DNA of 64,000 nucleotides from contig NZ_JABVXC010000002.1 in assembly GCF_013349955.1 (NCBI RefSeq), positions 186,001-250,000 on the forward strand, given 5' to 3'. Origin of the DNA: Onishia taeanensis. Lineage in GTDB: Bacteria > Pseudomonadota > Gammaproteobacteria > Pseudomonadales > Halomonadaceae. Below the pieces are notes generated by a model. The model made no database searches and had not been told where the DNA came from. It worked only from the letters and a program-made list of their open reading frames with translations. This document shows positions 18,601 through 28,416 of this stretch, in pieces (within the stretch, counting starts at the first letter, position 1; each line of letters opens with the position of its first letter). The position numbers and the translations under genes were made by a program.

Positions 18601-18613
18601 GGCAATCTACCCC

Positions 18614-19042
18614 TTAGATGTTCAGTTCTTGCGGCTGCTGGGCGGCATGCGGATGCTCGGTACCGGCATAGACCTTGAGTTTCGAGTACATGGCGCGACC
18701 CAGCGGGCCTTTCGGCAGCATGCCCTTGACGGCAGACTCGATGACACGCTCAGGAGCGTGACCGATCATCTTCTCGAAGTTCATGGAGCGCAGGCCACCC
18801 GGATAACCAGTGTGACGATAGTAGGTCTTGGCCTGTGCCTTGTTGCCGGTGACCGTCACCTTCTCGGCGTTGACCACGACGATGTAATCGCCAGTGTCGA
18901 CGTGCGGGGTGTATTCCGGCTTGTGCTTGCCACGCAGGCGGCGAGCGATCTCGGTGGCCAGGCGACCGAGGGTCTTGTCCGTAGCGTCGACGACATACCA
19001 GTCGCGCTCGACGGACTGCGGCTTAGCAGAAAACGTCTTCAT
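18614..19042 (-). CDS. rplM: ribosomal protein L13
   Basis: Large-subunit assembly protein of 142 residues, the same length as in E. coli. It starts [20 protein letters not shown]. The frame is open to 19066, but the ATG at 19042 gives the family start. In E. coli L13 represses its own operon through the 5' leader; the leader here is about 130 bases long and can fold (19119-19159). Confidence 0.98.
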   Translation of the reverse strand: MKTFSAKPQSVERDWYVVDATDKTLGRLATEIARRLRGKHKPEYTPHVDTGDYIVVVNAEKVTVTGNKAQAKTYYRHTGYPGGLRSMNFEKMIGHAPERVIESAVKGMLPKGPLGRAMYSKLKVYAGTEHPHAAQQPQELNI

Positions 19043-19118
19043 GGGTTGAATCACCAATTGTCGCATGGGGTAGGACCAAAACGTCTAATGACGCCGCCTA
19101 CCATCCCTATTTTTCTTG

Positions 19119-19159
19119 GTTGTCGACCGCTTGCCAAAACGGCAAAAACGAGCGACAAC
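19119..19159 (-). promoter_or_regulatory. structured 5' leader of rplM
   Basis: In the rplM leader RNA an outer 7-bp stem (19119-19125 with 19153-19159, GTTGTCG/CGACAAC) encloses an inner 5-bp stem (19131-19135 with 19141-19145, TTGCC/GGCAA) with a GTTTT loop. It may be the target for L13 autoregulation; that role is inferred. Confidence 0.4.
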
Positions 19160-19175
19160 GTTCGAGCGAGCGCGC

Positions 19176-19204
19176 AGTGTACACGACTCGTTCGATCAGG
19201 TTAA
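19176..19204 (-). promoter_or_regulatory. promoter of rplM-rpsI
   Basis: The minus strand has TTAACC, a 17-base spacer and TACACT, with four of six matches in each hexamer and a TG just before the -10. It lies between the zapE stop codon and the structured leader. Confidence 0.55.
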
Positions 19205-19221
19205 GAGTCCACACGGGAAAT

Positions 19222-20412
19222 TCATGGCTTGTGCGCCAGCGCAAGATACTCGTGGGACTGCATTTCCTGCAGCCTCGAGAGCGTGCGATCGAACTCGAAA
19301 CCGAGACTGCCTTCGGTGTAGAGCGATTCGACCGGTACTTCGGCAGACATCAGAAGCTTAACCGCCCGGTCATAGAACTCGTCGACCATATTGATGAAGC
19401 GCCGCGCCTGGTCGTCGCTGCCCCGCCCCATCCTCGGCACACCGGACACCAGCACGGTATGAAACTCGCGGGCCAGCTCGATGTAATCATTCTGGCTGCG
19501 GGGACCGTCACACAGCTCGGCAAAGTCGAACCACACCACATCTTCATGCAGACGGCGCGAACGCAGCAACCGATGGTTGATTTCGATGCGCTCGCCCTGC
19601 TCGCCATCGTGTCCGGCGACCTCACGAAAACTGCGTGCCAGCTCGTCGTCGGCGGCCTCATCCAGCGGTGCGTGAAAGATGGCAGCACGCTGCAAGGCGC
19701 GCAGCCGGTAGTCGACACCCGAGTCGACGTTGACCACCTCGCAATGACGCTCGAGCAGGTCGATGGCGGGCAAGAAGCGCGCCCGCTGCAGGCCGTCCTT
19801 GTACAGCTCGGAAGGCACGATATTGGAGGTCGCCACCAGCACCACGCCGTGCTCGAACAGCGACTCGAGCAGGGTGGCGAGAATCATGGCGTCGGTGATG
19901 TCCTTGACGAAGAACTCGTCGAAGCAGATCACCCTCGCCTCGCGGGCGAACTTGGCGGCGATTAGCTTCAGCGGGTCCTTCTCGCCCTTGTAGTGCTCGA
20001 GTTCATTGTGCACGCGCTGCATGAAGCGATGAAAATGCGTGCGCATCTTCTCGGAAAAGGGCAGCGCCTCGTAGAACGTATCGACCAGATAGGTCTTGCC
20101 GCGGCCCACTCCTCCCCAGAAATACAGGCCCATCACCGCTGGCGGCGCTTCGAAAGGCGAGGCGGCCTGCTTGGCGCCAAACAGACCAGCGACACGGGAC
20201 TTGAGTCCCTTGCGCTCACCGGCGGGGGGACGCGGCGCTCGCTGGGGTGTGGCCAGCAGGTCATCATAGAGCCGCTGCAGATGGCGAACCGCCTGCTCCT
20301 GAGCCTCATCGTAGGCGAATCCCTCGCGCTCGAGGTCGGCCTGGTAGCGAGCCAGGGGCGTGCCCGCCTGAGCGGACGCAGAAGAACCAGCGGAAGTCGT
20401 TGTCGCACACAT
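19222..20412 (-). CDS. zapE: ZapE, AFG1-family divisome ATPase
   Basis: P-loop ATPase of 396 residues; in E. coli ZapE (375 residues) joins the late divisome and affects Z-ring stability. Walker A GGVGRGKT is at 100-107, and Walker B lies in VICFDEFFVKDITDAMIL. The downstream sensor segment VLVATSNIVPSELYKDGLQR follows. The frame stays open to 20790, but that extension has no family similarity and covers the zapG promoter. The ATG at 20412, with upstream GAGGTAG, is the likely start. Residues 2-20 are a Ser/Thr/Ala-rich tail. Confidence 0.92.
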   Translation of the reverse strand: MCATTTSAGSSASAQAGTPLARYQADLEREGFAYDEAQEQAVRHLQRLYDDLLATPQRAPRPPAGERKGLKSRVAGLFGAKQAASPFEAPPAVMGLYFWGGVGRGKTYLVDTFYEALPFSEKMRTHFHRFMQRVHNELEHYKGEKDPLKLIAAKFAREARVICFDEFFVKDITDAMILATLLESLFEHGVVLVATSNIVPSELYKDGLQRARFLPAIDLLERHCEVVNVDSGVDYRLRALQRAAIFHAPLDEAADDELARSFREVAGHDGEQGERIEINHRLLRSRRLHEDVVWFDFAELCDGPRSQNDYIELAREFHTVLVSGVPRMGRGSDDQARRFINMVDEFYDRAVKLLMSAEVPVESLYTEGSLGFEFDRTLSRLQEMQSHEYLALAHKP

Positions 20413-20511
20413 CAGCGTCTTGGCTACCTCGGACGGTGGTGATCGAAAGCGAACATTATACGTATCGAGACGTCGAGCGCACAGGGCAGCCATGATGGCA
20501 GCGCCTGCGCA

Positions 20512-20542
20512 TTGACCTGAGTCTCGCTCTCCCTCATATAAT
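20512..20542 (+). promoter_or_regulatory. promoter of zapG
   Basis: TTGACC, a 19-base spacer and a perfect TATAAT (20537-20542). The spacer is longer than ideal. It lies about 95 bases before the zapG start codon and on the opposite strand from divergent zapE. Confidence 0.6.
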
Positions 20543-20637
20543 GGGACTAGGGGAGGCGCAGGTCGCGACCTCGATAACGCGCCACCCCCGGCAGTCAAGT
20601 ACCGGTGCCGGGAAGACAGAACCATAAGGGGAACGAC

Positions 20638-21078
20638 GTGTACGAGAGCAACATCGACTGGATCCTGGCCCTGGCCTGCGGGCTTGCCGGCATCGGCATT
20701 GGCGCGCTGGGCTACCATCTGCTCAACGCCAACGTGGCGCGTAATCAGAAGGTGCGCCAGCGCTTGGCCGAGACTGAACTCGAGCTTCACCAGGTCAAGG
20801 ACTCACTGAACGACCATTTCGTACGAGCGGCCGACCTAGTGGCCAGCATTCAGCGCCAGAGCCGCGAGCTGGAACAACAGCTGGCGCTGGGGGCTGACCA
20901 GCTCGGCCAGGACCAGCAGATCAAGCGCCGCCTCCACCCGGAGACCGACAAGCCAGAGCCTGATGAAACCCTCGATATGCCGCGCGACTATGCCGACGGC
21001 GGTCACGGCACTCTCTCCGAGGACTTTGGCCTGCAACGTGGCGACGAGCAAAACCCGGCTCAGCCTCCCCGCTACTGA
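20638..21078 (+). CDS. zapG: ZapG (YhcB), DUF1043 membrane protein of the cell-wall machinery
   Basis: Protein of 146 residues: one membrane helix near residues 8-29 (WILALACGLAGIGIGALGYHLL), a charged coiled-coil region (LAETELELHQVKDSLNDHF ... IQRQSRELEQQLAL), and a disordered acidic C-terminus. This is the YhcB architecture. YhcB/ZapG links the elongation and division machines in enterobacteria. GTG at 20638 with AAGGGGA upstream is the probable start; the ATG-like reading from 20605 has no ribosome site. Its place opposite zapE matches E. coli, where yhcB is adjacent to zapE. Confidence 0.9.
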   Translation: MYESNIDWILALACGLAGIGIGALGYHLLNANVARNQKVRQRLAETELELHQVKDSLNDHFVRAADLVASIQRQSRELEQQLALGADQLGQDQQIKRRLHPETDKPEPDETLDMPRDYADGGHGTLSEDFGLQRGDEQNPAQPPRY

Positions 21079-21095
21079 CCTCGCCGCCCCTACCG

Positions 21096-21130
21096 ACGCA
21101 AGCGCCGGCCTCGAGGGCCGGCGCTTGCGT
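21096..21130 (+). terminator. intrinsic terminator after zapG
   Basis: Perfect 15-base arms (ACGCAAGCGCCGGCC and its complement) with a TCGA loop, followed by TTTGT. It lies 17 bases after zapG, facing the convergent Nif3-like gene. Confidence 0.8.
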
Positions 21131-21155
21131 TTGTGGGGCAGTTTTCAGGGGAATG

Positions 21156-21944
21156 TCAGGCCGGATTGTCGATATCCACAAAACGGTGGGTGACGCCGTA
21201 CTTGGCGGCCAGCCACTCTCCCATGGCCTGAACGCCGTAGCGTTCGGTGGCATGATGGCCTGCCGCTAGATAGCCAATGCCCAGCTCGCGTGCCAGGTGA
21301 GTGGTGCGCTCGGAAATCTCGCCCGATATGAAAACATCTGCGCCCGCCGCATGAGCCGCAGTGATCATGTCCTGAGCACCGCCGGTGCACCAAGCGATAC
21401 GTTTGACCGGCCCTCGATGCCCCTCGATCAGAAGTGGCTTGCGACCTAGCTGCTCGGCGACATGCTTCGCCAAGCCACGCTCATCGAGGGCCTGGTCACT
21501 GTCATCCGAACCGATCAGCGCTTCTCCAGGGCGCCCCAGCCACACAAGCCCCTCACCCAGCTCACCATCGGCGCAGCCATCCACGACCAAGCCTAGCCGC
21601 TCGGCCAAGCAAGCATTGTTGCCAAGCTCGGGATGGGCATCCAACGGCAAATGGTAGGCCAGCAGATTGATATCGTTGGCCAGTAAGGCCGCTAGCCGGC
21701 GCCGCTTCATGCCGACCACCTCGACCGGCTCGTTCTTCCAGAAGTAGCCGTGATGAACCAGTAGCAGGTCCGCCTGCCAGGCAATCGCCTCATCAACCAG
21801 CGCCTGGCAGGCGGTGACACCAGTCATCACGCGGGCCACACGGTTGCGCCCCTCGACCTGCAGGCCATTGACGGTGTAATCCTTGAAGCGCGTCGGCTGC
21901 ATGCGCTCGTCGCAGGCGCTGACCAGGTCATCGCGAGATATCAT
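21156..21944 (-). CDS. Nif3-like dinuclear metal-centre protein (YbgI family)
   Basis: Protein of 262 residues of the Nif3/DUF34 family, often called GTP cyclohydrolase 1 type 2. The metal ligands are visible: H64-H65 in LLVHHGYFWK, D102-type LPLDAHP, and the late HHATERYG motif. E. coli YbgI is 247 residues. The in vivo reaction is uncertain. The ATG at 21944, with GGAGG seven bases upstream, is clearly better than the longer in-frame reading to 22184, which would run into divergent degS. Confidence 0.9.
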   Translation of the reverse strand: MISRDDLVSACDERMQPTRFKDYTVNGLQVEGRNRVARVMTGVTACQALVDEAIAWQADLLLVHHGYFWKNEPVEVVGMKRRRLAALLANDINLLAYHLPLDAHPELGNNACLAERLGLVVDGCADGELGEGLVWLGRPGEALIGSDDSDQALDERGLAKHVAEQLGRKPLLIEGHRGPVKRIAWCTGGAQDMITAAHAAGADVFISGEISERTTHLARELGIGYLAAGHHATERYGVQAMGEWLAAKYGVTHRFVDIDNPA

Positions 21945-21960
21945 TCGGGCCTCCGGGCAT

Positions 21961-21998
21961 CGGTACATGAGCAATGATACAATCCGCCAATTGTACCG
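21961..21998. promoter_or_regulatory. inverted repeat in the nif3-degS divergent region
   Basis: CGGTACA and TGTACCG (21992-21998) are separated by 24 bases that include TACAAT (21978-21983), a possible degS -10. No good -35 was found. It shares the octamer AATTGTAC with the palindrome at 54804-54833. Confidence 0.35.
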
Positions 21999-22043
21999 GC
22001 TGAGTCGGCCCCCAGCGACCGCCACCGATGACAAGGATTCTTC

Positions 22044-23282
22044 ATGCGTCGTTTTCTCCTGCCCCTCGTCTGGCCGACTGTGGCCGGTGTCCTGGTTGCC
22101 ATCGTACTGCTGATTGCTTTCCCTAAGCTCAGCGGCCAAGCCCCTTCCGTGTCGACGCCGGCCGCCAGTCAACAGCCCGCGCAACAGACGGCGGCGCCCC
22201 CCGAGGTCAAACGCCCGGCTCCCGAGGTCAAGAATGCCCCGGCATTATCACGAAATGCCGGTCCGGTGAGCTATTCAGAGGCGGTAGAGAGAGCGGCGCC
22301 CGCCGTAGTCAATATCTACTCTTCGCGTATCGTCGAAAGCGAGCAGCACCCGCTGATGTCGGACCCCTTTTTCCGTCAGTTCTTCGGCAAGGACACGCCC
22401 AGCCGCCAGCGTATGCTTTCTAGCCTGGGGTCGGGGGTCATCATCAGCGATGAGGGCTATGTGCTGACCAATCATCACGTCATCAAGGGTGCCGATCAGA
22501 TCCAGGTAGCCCTGCGCGACGGCCGCGAAACGCTCGCCGATGTCATCGGCACCGACCCGGAGAGCGACCTGGCCGTACTGCGTATCGATCTCGAAGATCT
22601 GCCGGTCATTGCAATCTCCGACTCGACACAGGCGGCGGTAGGCGATGTCGCCCTGGCCATCGGCAATCCCTTCGGCGTCGGCCAGACCGTCACCATGGGC
22701 ATCGTCAGTGCCACTGGCCGCAGCCACTTGGGCCTGAATGCCTATGAGGATTTCATTCAGACCGATGCCGCGATCAATCCGGGAAACTCCGGCGGTGCTC
22801 TGATCAACCCCGAAGGCGCGCTGGTCGGCATCAACACCGCTATCTTTTCCCGCTCCGGCGGCTCACAGGGCATCGGCTTCGCCATTCCGGCCAACCTGGC
22901 ACGGGAAATCCTCAACGAACTAGTCACTCAGGGCCGAGTGATTCGCGGCTGGCTGGGCATCGAGGCCCAGGAGATGACCCGCGAGCTAGCCGCCTCCTTC
23001 GGCCTGGACTCCGTAGCCGGGGTCGTGATCTCGGGCATAGTCCCAGATGGCCCAGCCGATGCAGCGGGCCTGCAGCCCGGCGATGTGTTGATCAAGGTCG
23101 ATGGTCGCACCATCCGCGATGCCCAGGCGGTGATGACCGATATCGCCGCCATCTCTCCTGGCACCCAGCTGCCGCTAAGCCTGGTGCGCAACGGCGAGCG
23201 TATGGACGTGACGCTTGAGGTGGGCGAGCGCCCCACCGCCGAGGTCAGCCAGCCCCAGTCACAACCTCAACCCCAGCCGTAG
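22044..23282 (+). CDS. degS: DegS/AlgW-type membrane-anchored serine protease
   Basis: HtrA-family protease of 412 residues with one N-terminal membrane anchor (about 7-27), a Pro/Ala/Gln-rich linker, the trypsin-like domain, and a single PDZ domain near residues 295-385. The catalytic triad is H145 (TNHHVIK), D175 (ESDLAVL) and S249 (GNSGGAL). One PDZ and an uncleaved anchor point to DegS/AlgW, which cut the anti-sigma factor RseA/MucA when the PDZ binds misfolded porin tails, rather than DegP. In Pseudomonas algW lies beside the his genes, as here. The tail is a Gln/Pro repeat (SQPQSQPQPQP). Confidence 0.94.
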   Translation: MRRFLLPLVWPTVAGVLVAIVLLIAFPKLSGQAPSVSTPAASQQPAQQTAAPPEVKRPAPEVKNAPALSRNAGPVSYSEAVERAAPAVVNIYSSRIVESEQHPLMSDPFFRQFFGKDTPSRQRMLSSLGSGVIISDEGYVLTNHHVIKGADQIQVALRDGRETLADVIGTDPESDLAVLRIDLEDLPVIAISDSTQAAVGDVALAIGNPFGVGQTVTMGIVSATGRSHLGLNAYEDFIQTDAAINPGNSGGALINPEGALVGINTAIFSRSGGSQGIGFAIPANLAREILNELVTQGRVIRGWLGIEAQEMTRELAASFGLDSVAGVVISGIVPDGPADAAGLQPGDVLIKVDGRTIRDAQAVMTDIAAISPGTQLPLSLVRNGERMDVTLEVGERPTAEVSQPQSQPQPQP

Positions 23283-23327
23283 CCTATGCACCGGGCCCTC
23301 GGCGGCAACCAGACGTCTGACAGGGAG

Positions 23328-23347
23328 GCTGCCTTACACGAGGCAGC
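23328..23347 (+). terminator. weak hairpin after degS
   Basis: The perfect 7-bp stem GCTGCCT/AGGCAGC has a 6-base loop, followed by GCTTCCTT. It is 45 bases past the degS stop. The poor T-run makes termination doubtful. Confidence 0.3.
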
Positions 23348-23411
23348 GCTTCCTTGAGCGGCCGAGTGACCATATCGGCGCGCCTTGATGACCATCTAGC
23401 CTCTAAAAAAT

Positions 23412-23446
23412 CAGACCTAAAGGAAAGCCAGACCCAAAGGAAGAGC
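23412..23446. repeat. two-unit 17-18-bp imperfect direct repeat
   Basis: CAGACCTAAAGGAAAGC is followed at once by CAGACCCAAAGGAAGAGC in the degS-hisD gap. It is non-coding and has no recognised function. Confidence 0.5.
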
Positions 23447-23463
23447 AGCCACTAGACGGATAC

Positions 23464-23493
23464 AAATAGGCCCCGCCAAGGCGGGGCCTATTT
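23464..23493 (-). terminator. terminator after hisD (possibly bidirectional)
   Basis: Perfect arms AAATAGGCCCCGCC/GGCGGGGCCTATTT with a two-base loop. It lies between convergent degS and hisD. T-runs exist on both strands. Confidence 0.8.
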
Positions 23494-23522
23494 AGTGTGC
23501 AAGCAAGCACCTCTGATTCACC

Positions 23523-24845
23523 TCAATCCTTGATACGATACTCGGCAGAGCGTGCGTGTGCGGTGAGCGATTCGCCCCGGGCGAGCACCGACGCAGTACG
23601 CCCAAGCATCGAAGCACCATCCGCCGAACAGTGAATGACCGAAGAGCGTTTCTGGAAGTCATAGACCCCGAGCGGCGAGGAGAAACGCGCGGTACCGGAC
23701 GTCGGCAGCACGTGATTCGGGCCGGCGCAGTAGTCGCCCAGGGCTTCGGCGGTATAGCGGCCCATGAAGATCGCCCCCGCATGGCGAATCTCTGGCAGCA
23801 GCGCCTCGGGGTCCTCTAGCGAGAGTTCGAGATGCTCAGGTGCGATGCGGTTGATCAGCGCAACGGCCTCGTCGCGGTCGCGACAGGTGATCAGGGCCCC
23901 GCGACCGGCCAGGGAATCACGAATGATCGGTGCTCGCTCCATGGTCGGCAGCAGGCGGCTCATGGCCTCCTCGACCGCGGCCACATGTTCGGCGTCCCAG
24001 CTGACGAAGATCGCCTGAGCGTCCTCGTCGTGCTCGGCCTGGGAGAAGAGATCCATGGCCAGCCAGTCCGGGTCGGTCCTGCCGTCGGAGATTACCAGGA
24101 TCTCCGAAGGGCCGGCGATCATGTCGATACCCACCTGACCAAACACGGCTCGCTTGGCGGTGGCCACATAGATATTGCCGGGCCCCACTATCTTGTCGAC
24201 CCGCGGCACCGTCTGGGTGCCATAGGCGAGCGCTGCCACAGCCTGAGCGCCACCAAGGGTAAAGACCCAGTCAACGCCCGCCAGGTGAGCCGCCGCCAAC
24301 ACCAGCTCGTTGAGGATGCCATCCGGCGTGGGCACCACCATTACAATCTCGCGCACGCCGGCAACATGGGCCGGAATCGCGTTCATCAACACCGACGACG
24401 GATAGGCCGCCTTGCCACCGGGCACGTAGATGCCGGCGCGATCCAGCGCCATGACCTGCTGGCCAAGCACGGTGCCGTCATCCTCGGTGTATTGCCAGGA
24501 GCTCGGCTTCTGGTGCTCGTGGTAGACCCGCACCCGCTCGGCGGCCGCTGCCAGGGCCTCACGCTGCTCGGCAGGCAGCCCGTCGAAGGCCTCTCGCAGC
24601 CGCTCGGCGCCGATCGTAAGCTCATCCATGCTCTGGGCCGACAGCCGGTCGAAGCGGTTGGTGTACTCGACAAGCGCTGCATCACCGCGCTCACGCACCC
24701 CGCGCAGGATTTCCTCGACTCGCGACTGGACGTCGGCGTCGGACACGCCTTCCCAGGCCAGCAGTGCCTCGAGGCGGGCTTCGAAATCGGCATCCTGCGT
24801 GGACAATCGGGAGATCTCGAGGGAAGCGGCAACGGAATCGGTCAT
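23523..24845 (-). CDS. hisD: HisD, histidinol dehydrogenase
   Basis: Zinc enzyme of 440 residues that performs the last two oxidations of histidine synthesis. Markers are [20 protein letters not shown], the NAD-binding [12 protein letters not shown] and [12 protein letters not shown], and the catalytic [14 protein letters not shown] region. The ATG at 24845 follows GAGAG by six bases; the 14 extra residues in frame upstream look non-native. It is downstream of hisG with a 172-base gap. The pseudomonad hisC that normally follows hisD is absent before degS. Confidence 0.96.
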   Translation of the reverse strand: MTDSVAASLEISRLSTQDADFEARLEALLAWEGVSDADVQSRVEEILRGVRERGDAALVEYTNRFDRLSAQSMDELTIGAERLREAFDGLPAEQREALAAAAERVRVYHEHQKPSSWQYTEDDGTVLGQQVMALDRAGIYVPGGKAAYPSSVLMNAIPAHVAGVREIVMVVPTPDGILNELVLAAAHLAGVDWVFTLGGAQAVAALAYGTQTVPRVDKIVGPGNIYVATAKRAVFGQVGIDMIAGPSEILVISDGRTDPDWLAMDLFSQAEHDEDAQAIFVSWDAEHVAAVEEAMSRLLPTMERAPIIRDSLAGRGALITCRDRDEAVALINRIAPEHLELSLEDPEALLPEIRHAGAIFMGRYTAEALGDYCAGPNHVLPTSGTARFSSPLGVYDFQKRSSVIHCSADGASMLGRTASVLARGESLTAHARSAEYRIKD

Positions 24846-25017
24846 GATGCTCTCTACACAGACGATGGAATAAGAATGAGACGCCAATCATGGGTCGCCG
24901 CCCTCTGACTGACAAGGGAGGCGATGCTATAAGGCCGAGACACACAAGCTATCGTGCCCGCAGGCCAGGCGCGGGCCTGGCAGACTCCGCGCTCGACCTG
25001 GTGGGTCGCAAGGCGAC

Positions 25018-25659
25018 CTAACCGCGGCGGCTGGCCACCGCTTCGCGCAGCCGGTTGAGCAAGGGCTTCAGGCGATCATGCTTCATGGTCATCGCGGCCT
25101 GATTGACGACCAACCGGGTGCTGATATCCGCGATTTTCTCGCGGGGCTCCATGCCGTTGGCGCGCAAGGTGTTGCCGGTATCGACGATATCGACGATCTC
25201 GTCGGCCAGGTTCATCAGTGGCGCCAGCTCCATCGCTCCATAGAGCTTGATGACCTCGGCCTGGATACCTTGTTCGGCGTAATAGCGCCGCGCCACCGAG
25301 ACGAACTTGGTGGCCACACGACGCCGGGCACGGGCCGGCTCGGCGCCGGTGATACCAGCGGTCATCAGCTTGCAGCGCGCGATCTCGAGATCCAGCGGCT
25401 CATAGAGTCCCTCTGCACCATGTTCGAGCAGCACGTCCTTGCCGGCGACCCCCAGGTCGGCAGCGCCCAGCTGCACATAGGTTGGCACATCGGTCGCACG
25501 AATCACTACCAGCTTGACGTCCGGCAGGTTGGTATCGAACAGCAATTTGCGGCTCTTGCCCAGGTCTTCGGCGGGCCAGATGCCGGCATCCGCCAGCAGC
25601 GGCAGGGTCTCGTCGAGAATACGGCCCTTCGAGAGGGCCAGGATCAGTTGCTTGGACAT
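25018..25659 (-). CDS. hisG: HisG, ATP phosphoribosyltransferase (short form)
   Basis: First enzyme of histidine synthesis; 213 residues, starting [22 protein letters not shown]. It lacks the C-terminal regulatory ACT-like domain of the 300-residue form. Short HisG needs the paralogous subunit HisZ for activity and histidine feedback; no hisZ lies in this window (in pseudomonads it is elsewhere). The phosphoribosyl-binding segment [16 protein letters not shown] is present. It starts 26 bases after murA. Confidence 0.96.
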   Translation of the reverse strand: MSKQLILALSKGRILDETLPLLADAGIWPAEDLGKSRKLLFDTNLPDVKLVVIRATDVPTYVQLGAADLGVAGKDVLLEHGAEGLYEPLDLEIARCKLMTAGITGAEPARARRRVATKFVSVARRYYAEQGIQAEVIKLYGAMELAPLMNLADEIVDIVDTGNTLRANGMEPREKIADISTRLVVNQAAMTMKHDRLKPLLNRLREAVASRRG

Positions 25660-25685
25660 GATGGGGTTCGCAATTCCGTGGATGA

Positions 25686-26960
<1,275 letters not shown>

Positions 26961-26964
26961 TCAC

Positions 26965-27219
26965 TCAAGCCCCGACATTTTCGGCGGCGGTCTGCCACTG
27001 GGTCGGGGTATAGGTCTTGATGCTGACGGCATGCAGAGCGCCGCTGGCGATTTCTTCGGAAAGCGCGCCATAGATCAGCTGCTGTCGCTTGACCGGCGTC
27101 AGGCCATTGAAGACTTCGCCCACGGCGACGACCTGAAAGTTGCAGCCTTCACCCTGGATATGAAAGTCGCAGTCGGCAATGCGCGTCTCAAGCAGCGCCT
27201 TGACGTCTTGGGGTTGCAT
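26965..27219 (-). CDS. ibaG: IbaG (YrbA), BolA-family protein
   Basis: BolA-like protein of 84 residues, starting MQPQDVKALLETRIAD, with Cys and His residues that could ligate an iron-sulfur cluster with a monothiol glutaredoxin (C26 and H63). The ribosome site AAGGAGG precedes the ATG. The murA-adjacent member of the family is IbaG, which is linked to acid stress and iron-sulfur handling; BolA proper is encoded elsewhere. Confidence 0.92.
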   Translation of the reverse strand: MQPQDVKALLETRIADCDFHIQGEGCNFQVVAVGEVFNGLTPVKRQQLIYGALSEEIASGALHAVSIKTYTPTQWQTAAENVGA

Positions 27220-27308
27220 GGGGATGCCTCCTTGGAAACACGGGAAGGATACGGTGCAGACACGTCACCGCATCACGAGACGAAGAGAAGAAAGGCCACA
27301 TGGTAATC

Positions 27309-27351
27309 AAAAGCGCCGTCGATGGCGATGGCAGAAAACACCGGTGCTTTT
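27309..27351 (-). terminator. candidate terminator of the mla operon
   Basis: On the minus strand AAAAGCACCG pairs with CGGCGCTTTT (10 bp with one G-U) across a 23-base loop and ends in TTTTGATTA. It lies 24 bases beyond the mlaB stop and before ibaG. The long loop lowers confidence. Confidence 0.4.
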
Positions 27352-27374
27352 GGCCAGAGCCGTGGCCGACGCAC

Positions 27375-27725
27375 TCAGTCGGCCGCGGCAACCCTGTGGA
27401 CGTCCGCCTGCGGCAGGAGGGAATCCAGTCCGGCCAACGCCGTGAGCTTGGCCAACGCCGGGGAAAGCTGCACCCCGGCCACCTCAATACCGGCACGCTG
27501 GGCACTACGCAGCCACTCGAGCATAACGCTGAGCGCGGCACTGCTAACCCGATCAACGCCGCGCAGATCAAACTGCAGCGCATCGGTGACAGGCTGGTCG
27601 GCGATCCACTTGGCACCAGCGGCGGCAAGCGGGGCGGCGACGTCAAAGTCCACGTCGCCGCTCACGGCAAGCTCTCCCTCTGCGGCCTCGAGGCACACAT
27701 CATGCTCGTCGAAGAGACGCGTCAT
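27375..27725 (-). CDS. mlaB: MlaB, STAS-domain subunit of the Mla phospholipid transporter
   Basis: Small cytoplasmic STAS protein of 116 residues. The core SGDVDFDVAAPLAAAGAKW ... LQFDLRGVDRVSSAALSVMLEWLRSAQRAG contains the Ser-Ser-Ala turn typical of MlaB and anti-sigma antagonists. MlaB binds MlaF and is needed for assembly and ATPase activity of the MlaFEDB complex. The ATG at 27725 overlaps the mlaC stop by four bases; upstream in-frame residues are a shadow of mlaC. Confidence 0.92.
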   Translation of the reverse strand: MTRLFDEHDVCLEAAEGELAVSGDVDFDVAAPLAAAGAKWIADQPVTDALQFDLRGVDRVSSAALSVMLEWLRSAQRAGIEVAGVQLSPALAKLTALAGLDSLLPQADVHRVAAAD

Positions 27726-28390
27726 GCGTCCTGACCTTCTTTCGTGACGTCGACATCGGGCGACCAGCCATCGATGGTGGCATCGTAGTCTCGACCGTTG
27801 TCGCGCATCGCCTGATCGAACTGGTTGCGGAAGGTCAGCCCCAGATTGATGCCATTGACGATCACGTTGACGACTTTCCACTGCCCGTCATCCAGCCGCA
27901 ATGAATAGCTGACCGGGTAGATGGTGCCATCGTTGGCGACCACTTCCATGCCGACACTGGCCTGATCGGACTGACGGGAGTCCTGCTGCTGATCCAGCAC
28001 CCGTACCTCGCGGTAGTCGAAGGTCACCAGGCCCTTGGCATAGGTATCGATCAGGGTCTGGCGGAAGGTGTCGACAAAACGCGAACGCTGAGCGGGGCTC
28101 GCATTCCGGAAATAGCGGCCCATGACGCTGGCGCCGATATAGCGGAAGTCGGCCACGTCCCGAAGGCTGTCATCGACCAACGACTCCAGCTCGCTGGGGT
28201 GCTCGGAGAAGTAACCGCGGCGGCCCTCAATCTTGCTCATCAGGTTGTCGATGCTTTCGCGGATCAGTTGCTCCGGCGTCTCGTCGGGCGTCTTTGACTG
28301 GGCCTGAGCCGGCAGCATTATCAGGCACAGCAACAGGGCCAATACCGAGTGGGAGAACCAGCGGGAAAAGAAACTTGATTGGGCTCGCAT
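27722..28390 (-). CDS. mlaC: MlaC, periplasmic phospholipid carrier
   Basis: Secreted protein of 222 residues (Ttg2/Tol_Tol family). The signal peptide ends near residue 31 (LLLCLIMLPAQAQS). The body shows YFSEHPSELESLVDD and RYFRNASPAQRSRFVDTFRQTLIDTYAKGL. MlaC ferries phospholipid between the MlaA-porin complex and MlaFEDB. An in-frame ATG at 28414 would add eight residues; 28390 gives the more typical signal peptide. It overlaps mlaB. Confidence 0.94.
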   Translation of the reverse strand: MRAQSSFFSRWFSHSVLALLLCLIMLPAQAQSKTPDETPEQLIRESIDNLMSKIEGRRGYFSEHPSELESLVDDSLRDVADFRYIGASVMGRYFRNASPAQRSRFVDTFRQTLIDTYAKGLVTFDYREVRVLDQQQDSRQSDQASVGMEVVANDGTIYPVSYSLRLDDGQWKVVNVIVNGINLGLTFRNQFDQAMRDNGRDYDATIDGWSPDVDVTKEGQDA

Positions 28391-28416
28391 AAGTCGTCTC
28401 TCAAGGCAGATCATGA

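Noticed and set aside
20413..20790. N-terminal extension of the zapE frame to 20790
   Set aside because: It runs through the zapG promoter and start and shows no AFG1-family sequence.
24846..24908. 358-residue plus-strand frame opposite hisD (23832-24908) reaching into the hisD upstream region
   Set aside because: Histidine- and glycine-rich antisense frame with no domain; hisD is complete.
25004..25018. GGTCGC/GCGACC hairpin next to the hisG stop codon as a terminator
   Set aside because: Short stem and no T-run on the minus strand; it partly overlaps the hisG stop.
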